DNA from: Oceanobacillus bengalensis
GTDB lineage: Bacteria > Bacillota > Bacilli > Bacillales > Amphibacillaceae
Direction of reading: 5' to 3'
DNA: 64,000 nucleotides
NCBI RefSeq assembly: GCF_003628445.1
Contig: NZ_RBZO01000015.1
Coordinates: 1-64,000 of the forward strand
Each line of letters begins with the position of its first letter. The first letter of the stretch is position 1. Positions 8,812 through 17,412 of this stretch are shown here, piece after piece. The notes under the pieces were generated by a model. That model had not been told where the DNA came from. It searched no databases and was given only the letters and a program-made list of their open reading frames with translations. The translations under genes were made by a program, and so were the position numbers.

Positions 8812-10701
8812 CTATTCATTAATAACTTCTCCCGAAAAGCCTTGTTCCAATAAAAATTCTAATTCAATAATAATGTTTTCTATTTCCTCAATATTTAGTG
8901 TTTCATCATCCATTACCTCTGCACTTGAATGATTTATTGGATTGTGATTTCTTAAATCGTGGGCCTTCTCTATTAAATCTTCAATATTAGTAATCTCCTG
9001 ATTGAATTTTATTCTTTTATAACTTTTTATTATCGGGCCTTGTTTATAATACATTTTGTAATTAGGTTTGCCTTTTCCAGTCTGTTCGATACCCTTAAAA
9101 TGCATTAAAAGTGCAGTAACCCTGTCAAAATATGATTTATAATATGAAAATGACTCTAATATATCGTTACTATTCTTGTAATGTCGGTACATAAAATATA
9201 TATACCAGACTTTTAAATCATTATTAAAATCGTAATGATCCTCAAGAATTAGGTTTATGTAACCGTTGTTTCCTTCCTCAATTAGTGATTCTACAAAGGA
9301 GTTCTTACAATACATGTTAATGTATTTATAAATATTAGGTTCATATTCAGCAAGTTTATTTAAGAGATCCTGGTGCTGGAAATTCCTCAATATCAAATAA
9401 TTTATAATCATAGCAATGTCAAATGAATCTAAATTATCATTTCGAAATATCTCGTTCAAGAAAAACCTTATCAAATCCCCATCAGATGTGTTTAATATCA
9501 TATTAATTAGATTTTTAGTATCATACTTAATTATCTTGTAATCCCGTCTTAACAACCTTTTTAATTTACTAATGAGTTCTGCATCATTAAATATTCCTTT
9601 TCTATAGTAAATTAAATATCGAAATACCTCATCAGAAGAATACTGTACACCAGATATGGAAAAAACCTCATCTTTTATTTCTTTATACCTATCGTGGTTA
9701 TGTGACCTTTCCCTAGCAATGTCATACAATTTATCTACAAAGACTTTCATGTTATTTTCATCAAACATGCTCGATATATCTATATCTTGCTCATTAACGT
9801 AGTGGTTATATAAGGCAGCACTTAGTTCTTCGCTTATATCTTCAGATACTCCGTAGTTACTTTTTTGTTCATTTAAATTCAGGCCAATCTCCCTATAATT
9901 ATGAATAACAAAGTTTTTTATAATTGAAACAGCTTCGTTTAATAAGTCATCGCTTGTGTTAAAGAATATAAAGAGATCATCAACATACCTTATAATTTGA
10001 AAGTCCTCTATTTCATGTAAATTACCTAAAAATCCTTCTAGTTTACTATCAAACAAATCCAAGTAGACATTTGTTGCTAAAAATGATAGTGAACATGATT
10101 TTTCTATAGTGGGATACTTTCCGTTTCCAATGGATTGCAGCAATCTTTTATAGACCAATGCCGTCCTCGAATCTATAATAGTAGATTTTTTATTTATGAG
10201 ATCGAATAAGATGTTAATATCTAAACTATCGAAGAAATTAGTAACATCTAACTTATAGTAATACTGGAATCGTTGAGAACTCTCATTAATATCAGCATAA
10301 TAACGCTCATAGCTCTTTTTGTAATGAAAATCTAGTTCCTGTATATTTCCTGCATAGTAACACCTTGTTGTATTAGAGTCTTTAGTGTAGGCCTTGCATA
10401 CATGATACCCTATACATTCCATATAAACGTATATTATTGGAGATACTAATTTAGAATTTCGAAATGAGCTGTTATTCTTTTGAATATAATGTTTTGGAAA
10501 ATCAAAAACTAGTTTATTCTTAAAAAGAGCGCCATTATGAATAAACTTATAAAAGAACTCTTCACTTTTAATTAACTCCTTTTCATCATCAGTTAAAATA
10601 GAAAAAGGATACAATTGTAGATATTTGTTTAGAGATTGCTTACTTTGTTTAAAAATCCCTTCACAGACATTATTCCAGGTATCGTACTCCATGTTAATCA
10701 T
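8812..10701 (-). CDS. abiA: AbiA-like abortive-infection reverse transcriptase with C-terminal HEPN motif
   Basis: The protein has 629 residues, close to lactococcal AbiA (about 628). The palm domain shows motif A KLDVTNFFDSLD (D152) and motif C YVDD (239-242). The middle of the protein is a long helical region without other recognisable enzymes. The C-terminus carries RNHNPINH (R584 to H591), which fits the R-X(4-6)-H signature of HEPN ribonucleases and is a known feature of AbiA. Abi-type polymerases make untemplated, protein-primed DNA and stop phage growth. The start has AGAGGT seven bases upstream. It stands in the minus-strand defence island between the ABC-3C genes and an AlbA_2 gene. 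A different Abi/UG class is possible. Confidence 0.78.
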   Translation of the reverse strand: MINMEYDTWNNVCEGIFKQSKQSLNKYLQLYPFSILTDDEKELIKSEEFFYKFIHNGALFKNKLVFDFPKHYIQKNNSSFRNSKLVSPIIYVYMECIGYHVCKAYTKDSNTTRCYYAGNIQELDFHYKKSYERYYADINESSQRFQYYYKLDVTNFFDSLDINILFDLINKKSTIIDSRTALVYKRLLQSIGNGKYPTIEKSCSLSFLATNVYLDLFDSKLEGFLGNLHEIEDFQIIRYVDDLFIFFNTSDDLLNEAVSIIKNFVIHNYREIGLNLNEQKSNYGVSEDISEELSAALYNHYVNEQDIDISSMFDENNMKVFVDKLYDIARERSHNHDRYKEIKDEVFSISGVQYSSDEVFRYLIYYRKGIFNDAELISKLKRLLRRDYKIIKYDTKNLINMILNTSDGDLIRFFLNEIFRNDNLDSFDIAMIINYLILRNFQHQDLLNKLAEYEPNIYKYINMYCKNSFVESLIEEGNNGYINLILEDHYDFNNDLKVWYIYFMYRHYKNSNDILESFSYYKSYFDRVTALLMHFKGIEQTGKGKPNYKMYYKQGPIIKSYKRIKFNQEITNIEDLIEKAHDLRNHNPINHSSAEVMDDETLNIEEIENIIIELEFLLEQGFSGEVINE

Positions 10702-10879
10702 TAATTACCTCTCCCTAGAACGTTACATATATTATTAATCATCTTTTCTCTCGGAGGGACTTGAGCCCGCTTCATTAGAGACTTTAATACAAGGATTGGT
10801 ATTCTGTAGAGGAATTTAACTCTTAAATTTTTTGTAATAGAATTTTTATCCGATTTTGAAAAGAATTCAGTCTATTACT

Positions 10880-12811
10880 TTAATTATTTTCCTTCCATGA
10901 ATCAGGAATTAATGCTTGTCCTCTCCATCTTTCTATTATTGCATTTTGAAATTTATCATTTGCTATATCCGCATGGTCAGTGATTATTATTTGAAACTTA
11001 TGATCTAACATTTCCACAACATCCATAATTAAATCAAACATTTTATTCACTGCTTCTCGATCGTCATCCTTTAAATTATCAATTGATCCTTGTAATAATG
11101 TGTCTTTATCCCTCGGATAATAGACTTGCGTTGGCTGGTCAAGGAATAAAAATCTAGGAACTGGTCGTTCGTGCTCCGTCAAATATGAATGTAGCGCTAG
11201 ATGAGCAATAAGGTGGTAACCTACCCAATTTTCCCCACTCCCCATACGATAGAGTGGTATGGGTCTATCTTCTCTATCTACAACCACAGTTGTATCTTTA
11301 AGATTTAATCGTACAGGATCTCCACTATGTTCTAGCCCTAGTTCTTCAGCCCATCTTGTCATCTTATAACCAATTCTATTTAGAATAGAATTAAGGTGTT
11401 CATCTTTTTTATCTGTATCAAGCTCTTTTTCAAGCTCCTCAATGTTTGTTTTTAGACTCTCAACTCGAGACTGTAGTTGAGTAATATTATCTTCTTTATC
11501 TACACTTTCAAGCCAAAGACTAATTCTTCCAACAACTTTACCTCTACGAATATTTATATCTTTATGTTCTTTAGCAGCTTTCCTTTCCTCATATAAGCCG
11601 TCAATTAATTGATTAAATTTATTTATATTCTCATATATTTGATCTCGATGCTCTATTAAGTTATTAATATACTCTACTAACCTTGGTCGTTCTTTTGAGG
11701 TCATCTCTAAATTTGATTTTACCTTAGCCAATGAATTATTTATTTCAATAACTGTTGGTATTGATGTCTCTAAAGTACTAGAACAAATTGGACATTTAGA
11801 ATGGTCAGAATTACTATTAGAATACAAACCAATAGATTCTAAACGCAATTCTTGATGATGAACTTCATTAGTATAACCATTAACATCATATTGGAAAGTC
11901 TTTGCCGCATTTATTTGATCCGTGATCTCATTATATTCATTTTGAAGTCTTCTAAGATTAGTTTGGTATTCGCTTAGTTTATCAGATCCAGGAATACTTA
12001 AATCATCGCCAGAATCCCAATGAACTATCCCGCTTAATAACGCTATTATTTTGCCTAATTCTGATGGGTAATCTGTCATCTTAATTAGACCTACTTGTTC
12101 TGCCTCTGCTAATAATGCTGTGCCCTTTGTTGCTGTATCTCCTTTAATATTTTCAACTTCATTCAATTTTCTCTTTGCCTTTTTCAATTCTCTTTTCAAA
12201 CGAGTCAATTTTTGTTCTATTACTAATCTGTCTTCCTGTATTGCCCCTAAAAAATAAGGTAAGGTATCTTTAATTGATTGATTTATAAATCCATCTGTAG
12301 ATCGGTGAAATAAGATACGTTTACTTGCTATCTCATCTTGTTGTTGAAAACATAAGAAAAGCGCATGCTTTATATTAGCCTCTAAGGCATCTCTAGTTTG
12401 TCCTTCCGGTGGTTGATGTAAATTTGGTGAAATCCCTACCTTTTGTGTTAAATACTCAACTAATGATTCTGCATTAGTATTTGGATTAGGTGGAACTGCA
12501 GGACTTGATACATTTTCTCCAACTTCTATATATACATCACCTGAGGTTTGTTGGTTAACAGGGTTTTTTCGAGCAATAAAGATCTTCTCTGTATTTAATT
12601 CTAATAGTACTCCAAACCATGATACTGTTTCACGAATAATTCCCTCGGGAACGCCACAAGTCCCTCTTCCCATACAGTACTCTACGATATCAATTAAAGC
12701 TGATTTGCCTGTACCTGAACCTCCAGTAATAATATTTACTTTCCCTTTATTAAAAGGAACGGTTCTTTTATCACCTTTTTTACTATATAAAACAATCTCA
12801 GTAATCTGCAA
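10880..12811 (-). CDS. ABC-3C system ATPase (DUF3732)
   Basis: The protein has 643 residues. Walker A (GGSGTGKS, residues 30-37) is near the start. A long coiled coil is split by a CPIC zinc-hook-like motif near residue 340, giving a Rad50/SMC-like arrangement. The C-terminal half has the signature region YRMGSGENWVGYH and Walker B FLFLDQPTQ. This is the architecture of the DUF3732 ATPase in ABC three-component systems, thought to sense invading nucleic acid and license a partner effector. It is the third gene of the cassette, starting at TTG one base after the previous stop. Confidence 0.85.
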   Translation of the reverse strand: MQITEIVLYSKKGDKRTVPFNKGKVNIITGGSGTGKSALIDIVEYCMGRGTCGVPEGIIRETVSWFGVLLELNTEKIFIARKNPVNQQTSGDVYIEVGENVSSPAVPPNPNTNAESLVEYLTQKVGISPNLHQPPEGQTRDALEANIKHALFLCFQQQDEIASKRILFHRSTDGFINQSIKDTLPYFLGAIQEDRLVIEQKLTRLKRELKKAKRKLNEVENIKGDTATKGTALLAEAEQVGLIKMTDYPSELGKIIALLSGIVHWDSGDDLSIPGSDKLSEYQTNLRRLQNEYNEITDQINAAKTFQYDVNGYTNEVHHQELRLESIGLYSNSNSDHSKCPICSSTLETSIPTVIEINNSLAKVKSNLEMTSKERPRLVEYINNLIEHRDQIYENINKFNQLIDGLYEERKAAKEHKDINIRRGKVVGRISLWLESVDKEDNITQLQSRVESLKTNIEELEKELDTDKKDEHLNSILNRIGYKMTRWAEELGLEHSGDPVRLNLKDTTVVVDREDRPIPLYRMGSGENWVGYHLIAHLALHSYLTEHERPVPRFLFLDQPTQVYYPRDKDTLLQGSIDNLKDDDREAVNKMFDLIMDVVEMLDHKFQIIITDHADIANDKFQNAIIERWRGQALIPDSWKENN

Positions 12812-12812
12812 T

Positions 12813-13304
12813 TTAAGGTTTCACTCCCCACATTGTATAAATGGTTGACGTTGTACCGGAATTTGAGAACCATTTACCAACTACTTCTGCTTTTTTAAAT
12901 ATATCTGCTATTTCCCCATAATTGTGTCCTTCGATTTTTTTACGTCTATAAGAAGGTATTATTACGCCTCCCCCGGAGTCAATTTCCAAAGCATTTTGAC
13001 AAACCAAAAACTGTACAGCCTCTCTTGTTATAGGTACAAGTTGCTTAGCCCGATTAGCAAATCCAATTCTTAGATCTTGGTTTTCCTGTAACCATGTGTG
13101 CATTTTATTCTTACTTCGAGGATTAATTTTATCTCTAGTCTCTCGATGTAATGCAATTGGTAATATTAAATATAACAGTGAATATTCGAATGTTTCCTCA
13201 GTTCTTTTCTGATACTCTTTAATACATCGACGAATAACCTCTCCACAGAAAGCAGGATTTAATAAATTGGCTACTTCATCTGGACGTTTCTCCCATGGAA
13301 TCAT
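12813..13304 (-). CDS. ABC-3C system middle component
   Basis: The protein has 163 residues and matches the three-component ABC system middle component: N-terminal NLLNPAFCGEVI, then SLLYLILPIALH, and a final wHTH-like region ending SGTTSTIYTMWGVKP. It overlaps the upstream effector gene by 4 bp (ATGA) and is followed one base later by the ATPase gene, so the three are translationally coupled. The role known for the family is a bridge between ATPase and effector. Confidence 0.82.
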   Translation of the reverse strand: MIPWEKRPDEVANLLNPAFCGEVIRRCIKEYQKRTEETFEYSLLYLILPIALHRETRDKINPRSKNKMHTWLQENQDLRIGFANRAKQLVPITREAVQFLVCQNALEIDSGGGVIIPSYRRKKIEGHNYGEIADIFKKAEVVGKWFSNSGTTSTIYTMWGVKP

Positions 13305-14500
13305 AAGGTTTCCTCCATAGTTTTATTCAACAAATAATCTAATCTTTCGTAGAATTGACTATGCCATCCAACCCGTAATTGATTCGATAACATATGATAA
13401 CTACCTCTTTCTATATAGGGCTCATCGCAGTTAGGGCGTATTGGGAAAATGTTATTTTCATCTATCCAATTAAACAGTTTCCTTCCCTCTTTTTGTAAAA
13501 TATTTTCTGAAGTATCATCTTCAACGTTTTCCTTCATGATTTCAAATTTCCGTTCCCATTCATCTATAAGTCGTTCCTCATACTTGTCAAGTTCATCAAT
13601 CATTAACAATTCATCTCTAACCCATTTGGATCGCTGATGAAAGGCTCTATAATAATCGCTTATAGCCTTTTCAATACGTTTATTTCCGACTGCTACCAAC
13701 CTAAGTTGTTCTATAAAAATCTTATCTTTTTCATCCAACTCATCCTCCTGAGGAGCTACTAGATCCAAAAAGTCAATTGGTAAGTTATCGCGTTGAAATT
13801 GTTCCTGAAGGTCGTTTATATGATCTTGGATTTCCCTAAATGTTATTGGATGTCTAGATTCAATCATTAGATGTTTAATAACCTTATCAAACCAAATACC
13901 TTCTAACCGCTCAAACAGAGCACTTATGACTTCGGGGCGAGTGGTAAGTCGTAATTCATAAAATATTTTTTCTTTTGTTTCAATGATATTCTCACTAAAA
14001 TCCAATATATAAGTATTGTTTAATAATGCCTTTTGTTGTTGTTCTGTTAACTGCAAAAACTTTTCATATGCTTTGCTGTTATTATTACTTTCTGAATTTC
14101 TTGCTGTATGTATTAATATTTCTAAGGCTTGATTAACATTCCTTTTCTTTGAATCATAGGTTAGTAAACTAGCAGCAGAGCCTGTAGAAGCAACTTCATT
14201 TGTTATAAGAGAAAATGTTGTTGATTGTGTGTCGACCACCCCATCGAGAACAGCCTCGCTCCAGACTCTTAAAGTTTTCCATATGTCACTACTAGCATCT
14301 GTCAATGATCCTTTTCTTCGATGATGTTTCATTTGAATTAACTCTGTAGGAGAACCATTTTGATCAAATGAAATATCATCTAGTTTTTCAATGAATATTT
14401 GTGAATTATAATCCTTTGGCCTTAATAGCAAAAGTAAAGCATATCTTACTTGATAGAAATAGCCTAAGGCCTGAGCATGAGCTGAAAATTTATTTCCCAC
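13301..14500 (-). CDS. ABC-3C system effector with DUF4297-like nuclease N-terminus
   Basis: The protein is about 399 residues. The N-terminal part (ALGYFYQVRYALLLLL, then IEKLDDISF and ELIQMKHH) resembles the DUF4297/Cap4 dsDNA-nuclease fold, where E-Q-x-K residues form the active site. The C-terminal part is the ABC-3C-specific region (WFDKVIKHL, GWHSQFYERLDYLL). I place the start at GTG 14500 because GGGGGAGGG lies seven bases upstream; a TTG at 14530 would include this ribosome site in the protein. It is the first gene of the cassette and the likely toxic arm. Confidence 0.8.
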   Translation of the reverse strand: MGNKFSAHAQALGYFYQVRYALLLLLRPKDYNSQIFIEKLDDISFDQNGSPTELIQMKHHRRKGSLTDASSDIWKTLRVWSEAVLDGVVDTQSTTFSLITNEVASTGSAASLLTYDSKKRNVNQALEILIHTARNSESNNNSKAYEKFLQLTEQQQKALLNNTYILDFSENIIETKEKIFYELRLTTRPEVISALFERLEGIWFDKVIKHLMIESRHPITFREIQDHINDLQEQFQRDNLPIDFLDLVAPQEDELDEKDKIFIEQLRLVAVGNKRIEKAISDYYRAFHQRSKWVRDELLMIDELDKYEERLIDEWERKFEIMKENVEDDTSENILQKEGRKLFNWIDENNIFPIRPNCDEPYIERGSYHMLSNQLRVGWHSQFYERLDYLLNKTMEETL

Positions 14501-14577
14501 AGTAAACCCTCCCCCAAGGTTTTCCCCCAATTTAATAGGTAATTAAATTCATTTTTTGTAATCTATATATAAATATT

Positions 14578-15558
14578 TCACTCTGGCACATACATCTTCT
14601 GCAACGGCAACAAAGCCCTTACATCATTAGGCATATTCTCATACCACTTCACAACCAAATCAACTAATTCTTCTAAATCTACCAATCTTACAGCGTTATG
14701 TTTAGCAACCGCTTCAGCTTGTGAAGTAAATCCACCTGTAGATACAAATAAACTATTAGCATCTATAGGATTAGCACCTAGCAATTGTTGAATTTCGGGT
14801 GCACCAGCTGATGATTTTCGATGTTTTACCTGTACCTTTATAATAGGCTTTTCAAATCCAAAGGCATCTTTATATGCTAAAACATCAACGCCTCCATCTG
14901 GGCCTTTAGGACTTACTTGAACATTATATTCCATTGCACGGAGAAGCCCCCCTACTAGTTCTTGCATTTGCCATGGATCAAGTTTGTCCACTTTATCTTG
15001 TATCATTACAGTTGCCTTACTCACCAGATCTTCAATGATTTCATCCTCTTCCGCATCATCTATAGGTTCGGGGCTGGAAAATGGATGTTCTATTAAATTT
15101 TCAATTTCATTCCCCCACTCATCTACACGAAATACTGTTAAAACTGACCCTAGGCTATTTTTTGCAGCCTGTGATAATGAGTCTCTTTCAACAGTAATTT
15201 CCTCCCAGTCCACTTTAATGTTATTTGGATAGGCTGGATCACCTACAGAATCATCATAAAAATGCGGCTCCAAAACAGTTCCAACCATATATTCCCGCTT
15301 TTCCCTAAAGTAAGTTATTACTCGATCGCCTTTTTTAATTTCTCTACTAAAGCGCCATACCTGGCTAACCCAGCTAATCCTGGAATTAGGTTTACTTTCT
15401 GCAAAAACAGTATTTGCCTTAGCTGTCATTTCATCCTTAGTCCTATACTGTTTTGGATTTCCCAATTTTGGCCACCCTATCGATGCAATACCCTTATCCT
15501 TCCATACCGGAATTAACTCATTATGATCTCCTGCGCGAATCATCCACCATTTTGTCAT
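14578..15558 (-). CDS. Mrr-type restriction endonuclease with PUA/EVE-like N-terminus
   Basis: The protein has 326 residues. Residues 1-110 (WWMIRAG, GIASIGW, KGDRVITYF, MVGTV) look like a PUA/EVE-type fold, which in other restriction enzymes reads modified bases. The C-terminal domain is Mrr_cat-like, with GPDGGVDVLAYKD and IIKVQVKHRK giving the D...(Q)xK catalytic core. Together this suggests a type IV enzyme that cuts modified foreign DNA. It is followed by a terminator-like hairpin and has GGGGGAAG before its ATG. The base modification recognised is unknown. Confidence 0.78.
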   Translation of the reverse strand: MTKWWMIRAGDHNELIPVWKDKGIASIGWPKLGNPKQYRTKDEMTAKANTVFAESKPNSRISWVSQVWRFSREIKKGDRVITYFREKREYMVGTVLEPHFYDDSVGDPAYPNNIKVDWEEITVERDSLSQAAKNSLGSVLTVFRVDEWGNEIENLIEHPFSSPEPIDDAEEDEIIEDLVSKATVMIQDKVDKLDPWQMQELVGGLLRAMEYNVQVSPKGPDGGVDVLAYKDAFGFEKPIIKVQVKHRKSSAGAPEIQQLLGANPIDANSLFVSTGGFTSQAEAVAKHNAVRLVDLEELVDLVVKWYENMPNDVRALLPLQKMYVPE

Positions 15559-15581
15559 ATGTACTTCCCCCTAATATAAAA

Positions 15582-15627
15582 ATTGCCCTATATCACAATA
15601 ATTAATAAATCATGATGCTAGGGCAAT
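15582..15627 (-). terminator. Terminator downstream of the helicase relic
   Basis: ATTGCCCTA at 15582-15590 pairs with TAGGGCAAT at 15619-15627, and the minus strand continues TTTTTATAT. It ended the older SNF2 helicase gene whose tail survives just upstream. Confidence 0.6.
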
Positions 15628-15651
15628 GTTGTTATGAAATCTTTGGGTCAG

Positions 15652-16120
15652 TTATTTCCACCCAGTCATTAAGTGTTTTCTTTTTTCGGTTGAATCTAAA
15701 ACAATTATACATGTTTCCCAATTAACCTTACCAACATTTACATGATAACGTAATTCAAAGGGTTGATGGGTAGGCACTGAATCTATTTTACGTTGAGCTT
15801 CTTGAACATCATTAAGCGCCATGTCTACCCATACATCTTGTAAAACATCAGGAATTTGACCAAATAGTCCATGGATGCTCTCTAATCGAGAAGAAAGAAT
15901 CGAATGAACCCTATCTTCAACAGATCCTTTATAAAGCATATTGTATATAAAAACCTTATCCTATACGTTGAAACGTCCCTTTACGCTGTTCAAGACGGAT
16001 AGGGTTCCGAGGTAAGTCTAAGTTAATCAATGTTCCAAGAGTTTGAAGGTTTAATCCTTCGCTTGCAACATCTGTTCCAAATAAGACTTTTAATTCACGT
16101 CTTTTGACCATCGCTTGAAA
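15652..16120 (-). pseudogene. Truncated, frameshifted SNF2-type helicase (C-terminal end)
   Basis: The minus strand first reads RRELKVLFGTDVASEGLNLQ ... LPRNPIRLEQRKGTFQRIG, which are helicase motifs V and VI of SNF2 proteins, then hits TAA. A few bases later another frame resumes with KVFIYNMLYKGSVEDRV and runs to GQIPDVLQDVWVD and a proper C-terminus. The expected intervening GQ(D) codons are missing, consistent with loss of about five bases. Everything N-terminal of motif V is absent. This tail resembles the helicase of DUF499/DUF1156-type or DISARM-like anti-phage systems. The 95-codon frame at 15652-15939 is only part of it. Confidence 0.8.
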
Positions 16121-16257
16121 ATTTAGAGGTCAGGGGCTCAAGTATTAACTTCAGTATACAAAAAAACTAGACGCTACTATTAGGTTTTTGTATTACAAAG
16201 AATAAAATTCAATAGTGTTTATGACGAAGATACTTTAACAACTAACCTAATTTAAAA

Positions 16258-17412
16258 TTAAATATTCAATTTCACAATAATATCATTTATATTTTCTTCA
16301 ATTTCATCCAAAGAAATTATATACCATTCTTTCGGATTTTCAATTTTCCCATTTGCTGTTGGAACAGAAATTTGTAATTGCTTATCTGCAAATATATGAT
16401 GCATGGCTGTTTCTAATTTTCGACCACTAAAGTTTTGAACTTCCCATGTTGCGACAATTTTCACAGGTGCATAAAGATAAGTGGCTTCATTTTCGGCATT
16501 ACTAATACGTTTTTCAACACTCCCACTAGCAAAACCAATCTTATAAAGATTTTGATACTTTGATATTTCAAGATTAGAGCTAAGTGATTTTACTACATAA
16601 ATATAACCAGTAGTCAGATATTCAGCAGCTCTTTCTTCAACAGTAGTTTCTCCCATAACATCACTCATTACTTCCGTTACCATTCTACCATGACGAGTAT
16701 TATCAAAGAGATTGGATGCAAATGATCTAAGTAAAATGCCTTTGTTTTCAGTTCCGTTTTCATAAATAAGATGAAGCTTCGCGTTACGATAACCATTTTT
16801 ATCTATATAATAATCACCTACGGATAGAACATAAAGTAGAATTCCATTATCAATATAGAATTTACCTGGTATAATATTTTTTTCAGTATCTACAGGTATT
16901 ATTTTTCGAGTGCCATTTGCAATTTCTTTTTGAACAAGTTTAAATAGAGGCTCATATCGTTCGAAATGGCTAGCACGTTTCCGAACACTATACTTATCAG
17001 CAGCATTAATTGTTCTCTTATATCTAGACAAATCAAGTAGTGAATCAACCTTATCTTTTTTCTCAAAAAGTGTGTCATCATTAAGAATATCATCAAGAGA
17101 TTCAGGATTTTTTATCGGGTTTTCTAAAATTGTATTCTGGCTATCAAGCAAGTTAAGTTCATCAATCTCAGCAAGCTTCTTTATCATTTCTGGCTTGTCA
17201 CGGTAGCCTTTAAGTCTTGAAAATAACTTTCTTTCAGTCATATCACGAGATTTTTCTGGTTCTTTTCCATCATGGTTTTTTATCCATTCGATAATCTCTT
17301 GAAATTTCTCAAATTCTGGGTCAATTCGCTTAACTTGTTTCTTAGGAGTTTCAGCTATTAGTTCCTCAAAAATTGGGTCTGAAAAAATATCATCAAGATT
17401 AAGCTTGTCCAT
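16258..17412 (-). CDS. GIY-YIG (T5orf172) domain protein, YeeC-like
   Basis: The protein has 384 residues. The last ~120 residues form a T5orf172/GIY-YIG domain: GYIYVVKSL, LYKIGFASGSVEKRI, then an E in LETAMHHIF. The N-terminal part is charged and unrecognised, with a helical WIKNHDGKEP segment. It overlaps the helicase gene by 14 bp. The order methyltransferase-helicase-GIY-YIG is that of B. subtilis yeeA-yeeB-yeeC. It may be the nuclease arm of the cassette, but activity is not shown. Confidence 0.75.
   Translation of the reverse strand: MDKLNLDDIFSDPIFEELIAETPKKQVKRIDPEFEKFQEIIEWIKNHDGKEPEKSRDMTERKLFSRLKGYRDKPEMIKKLAEIDELNLLDSQNTILENPIKNPESLDDILNDDTLFEKKDKVDSLLDLSRYKRTINAADKYSVRKRASHFERYEPLFKLVQKEIANGTRKIIPVDTEKNIIPGKFYIDNGILLYVLSVGDYYIDKNGYRNAKLHLIYENGTENKGILLRSFASNLFDNTRHGRMVTEVMSDVMGETTVEERAAEYLTTGYIYVVKSLSSNLEISKYQNLYKIGFASGSVEKRISNAENEATYLYAPVKIVATWEVQNFSGRKLETAMHHIFADKQLQISVPTANGKIENPKEWYIISLDEIEENINDIIVKLNI

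Noticed and set aside
8812-10701. Group II intron or retron interpretation of the reverse transcriptase
   Set aside because: No maturase or intron RNA structure borders it, and no msr/msd-like structure is evident; the HEPN-like tail fits Abi-type enzymes better.
16130-16257. AT-rich palindrome-like stretch between the helicase relic and GIY-YIG gene as an insertion-sequence end
   Set aside because: Only loose A/T pairing (TACAAAAAC with GTTTTTTTGTA); no transposase or target duplication found. It may be just a weak terminator or the exchange junction.
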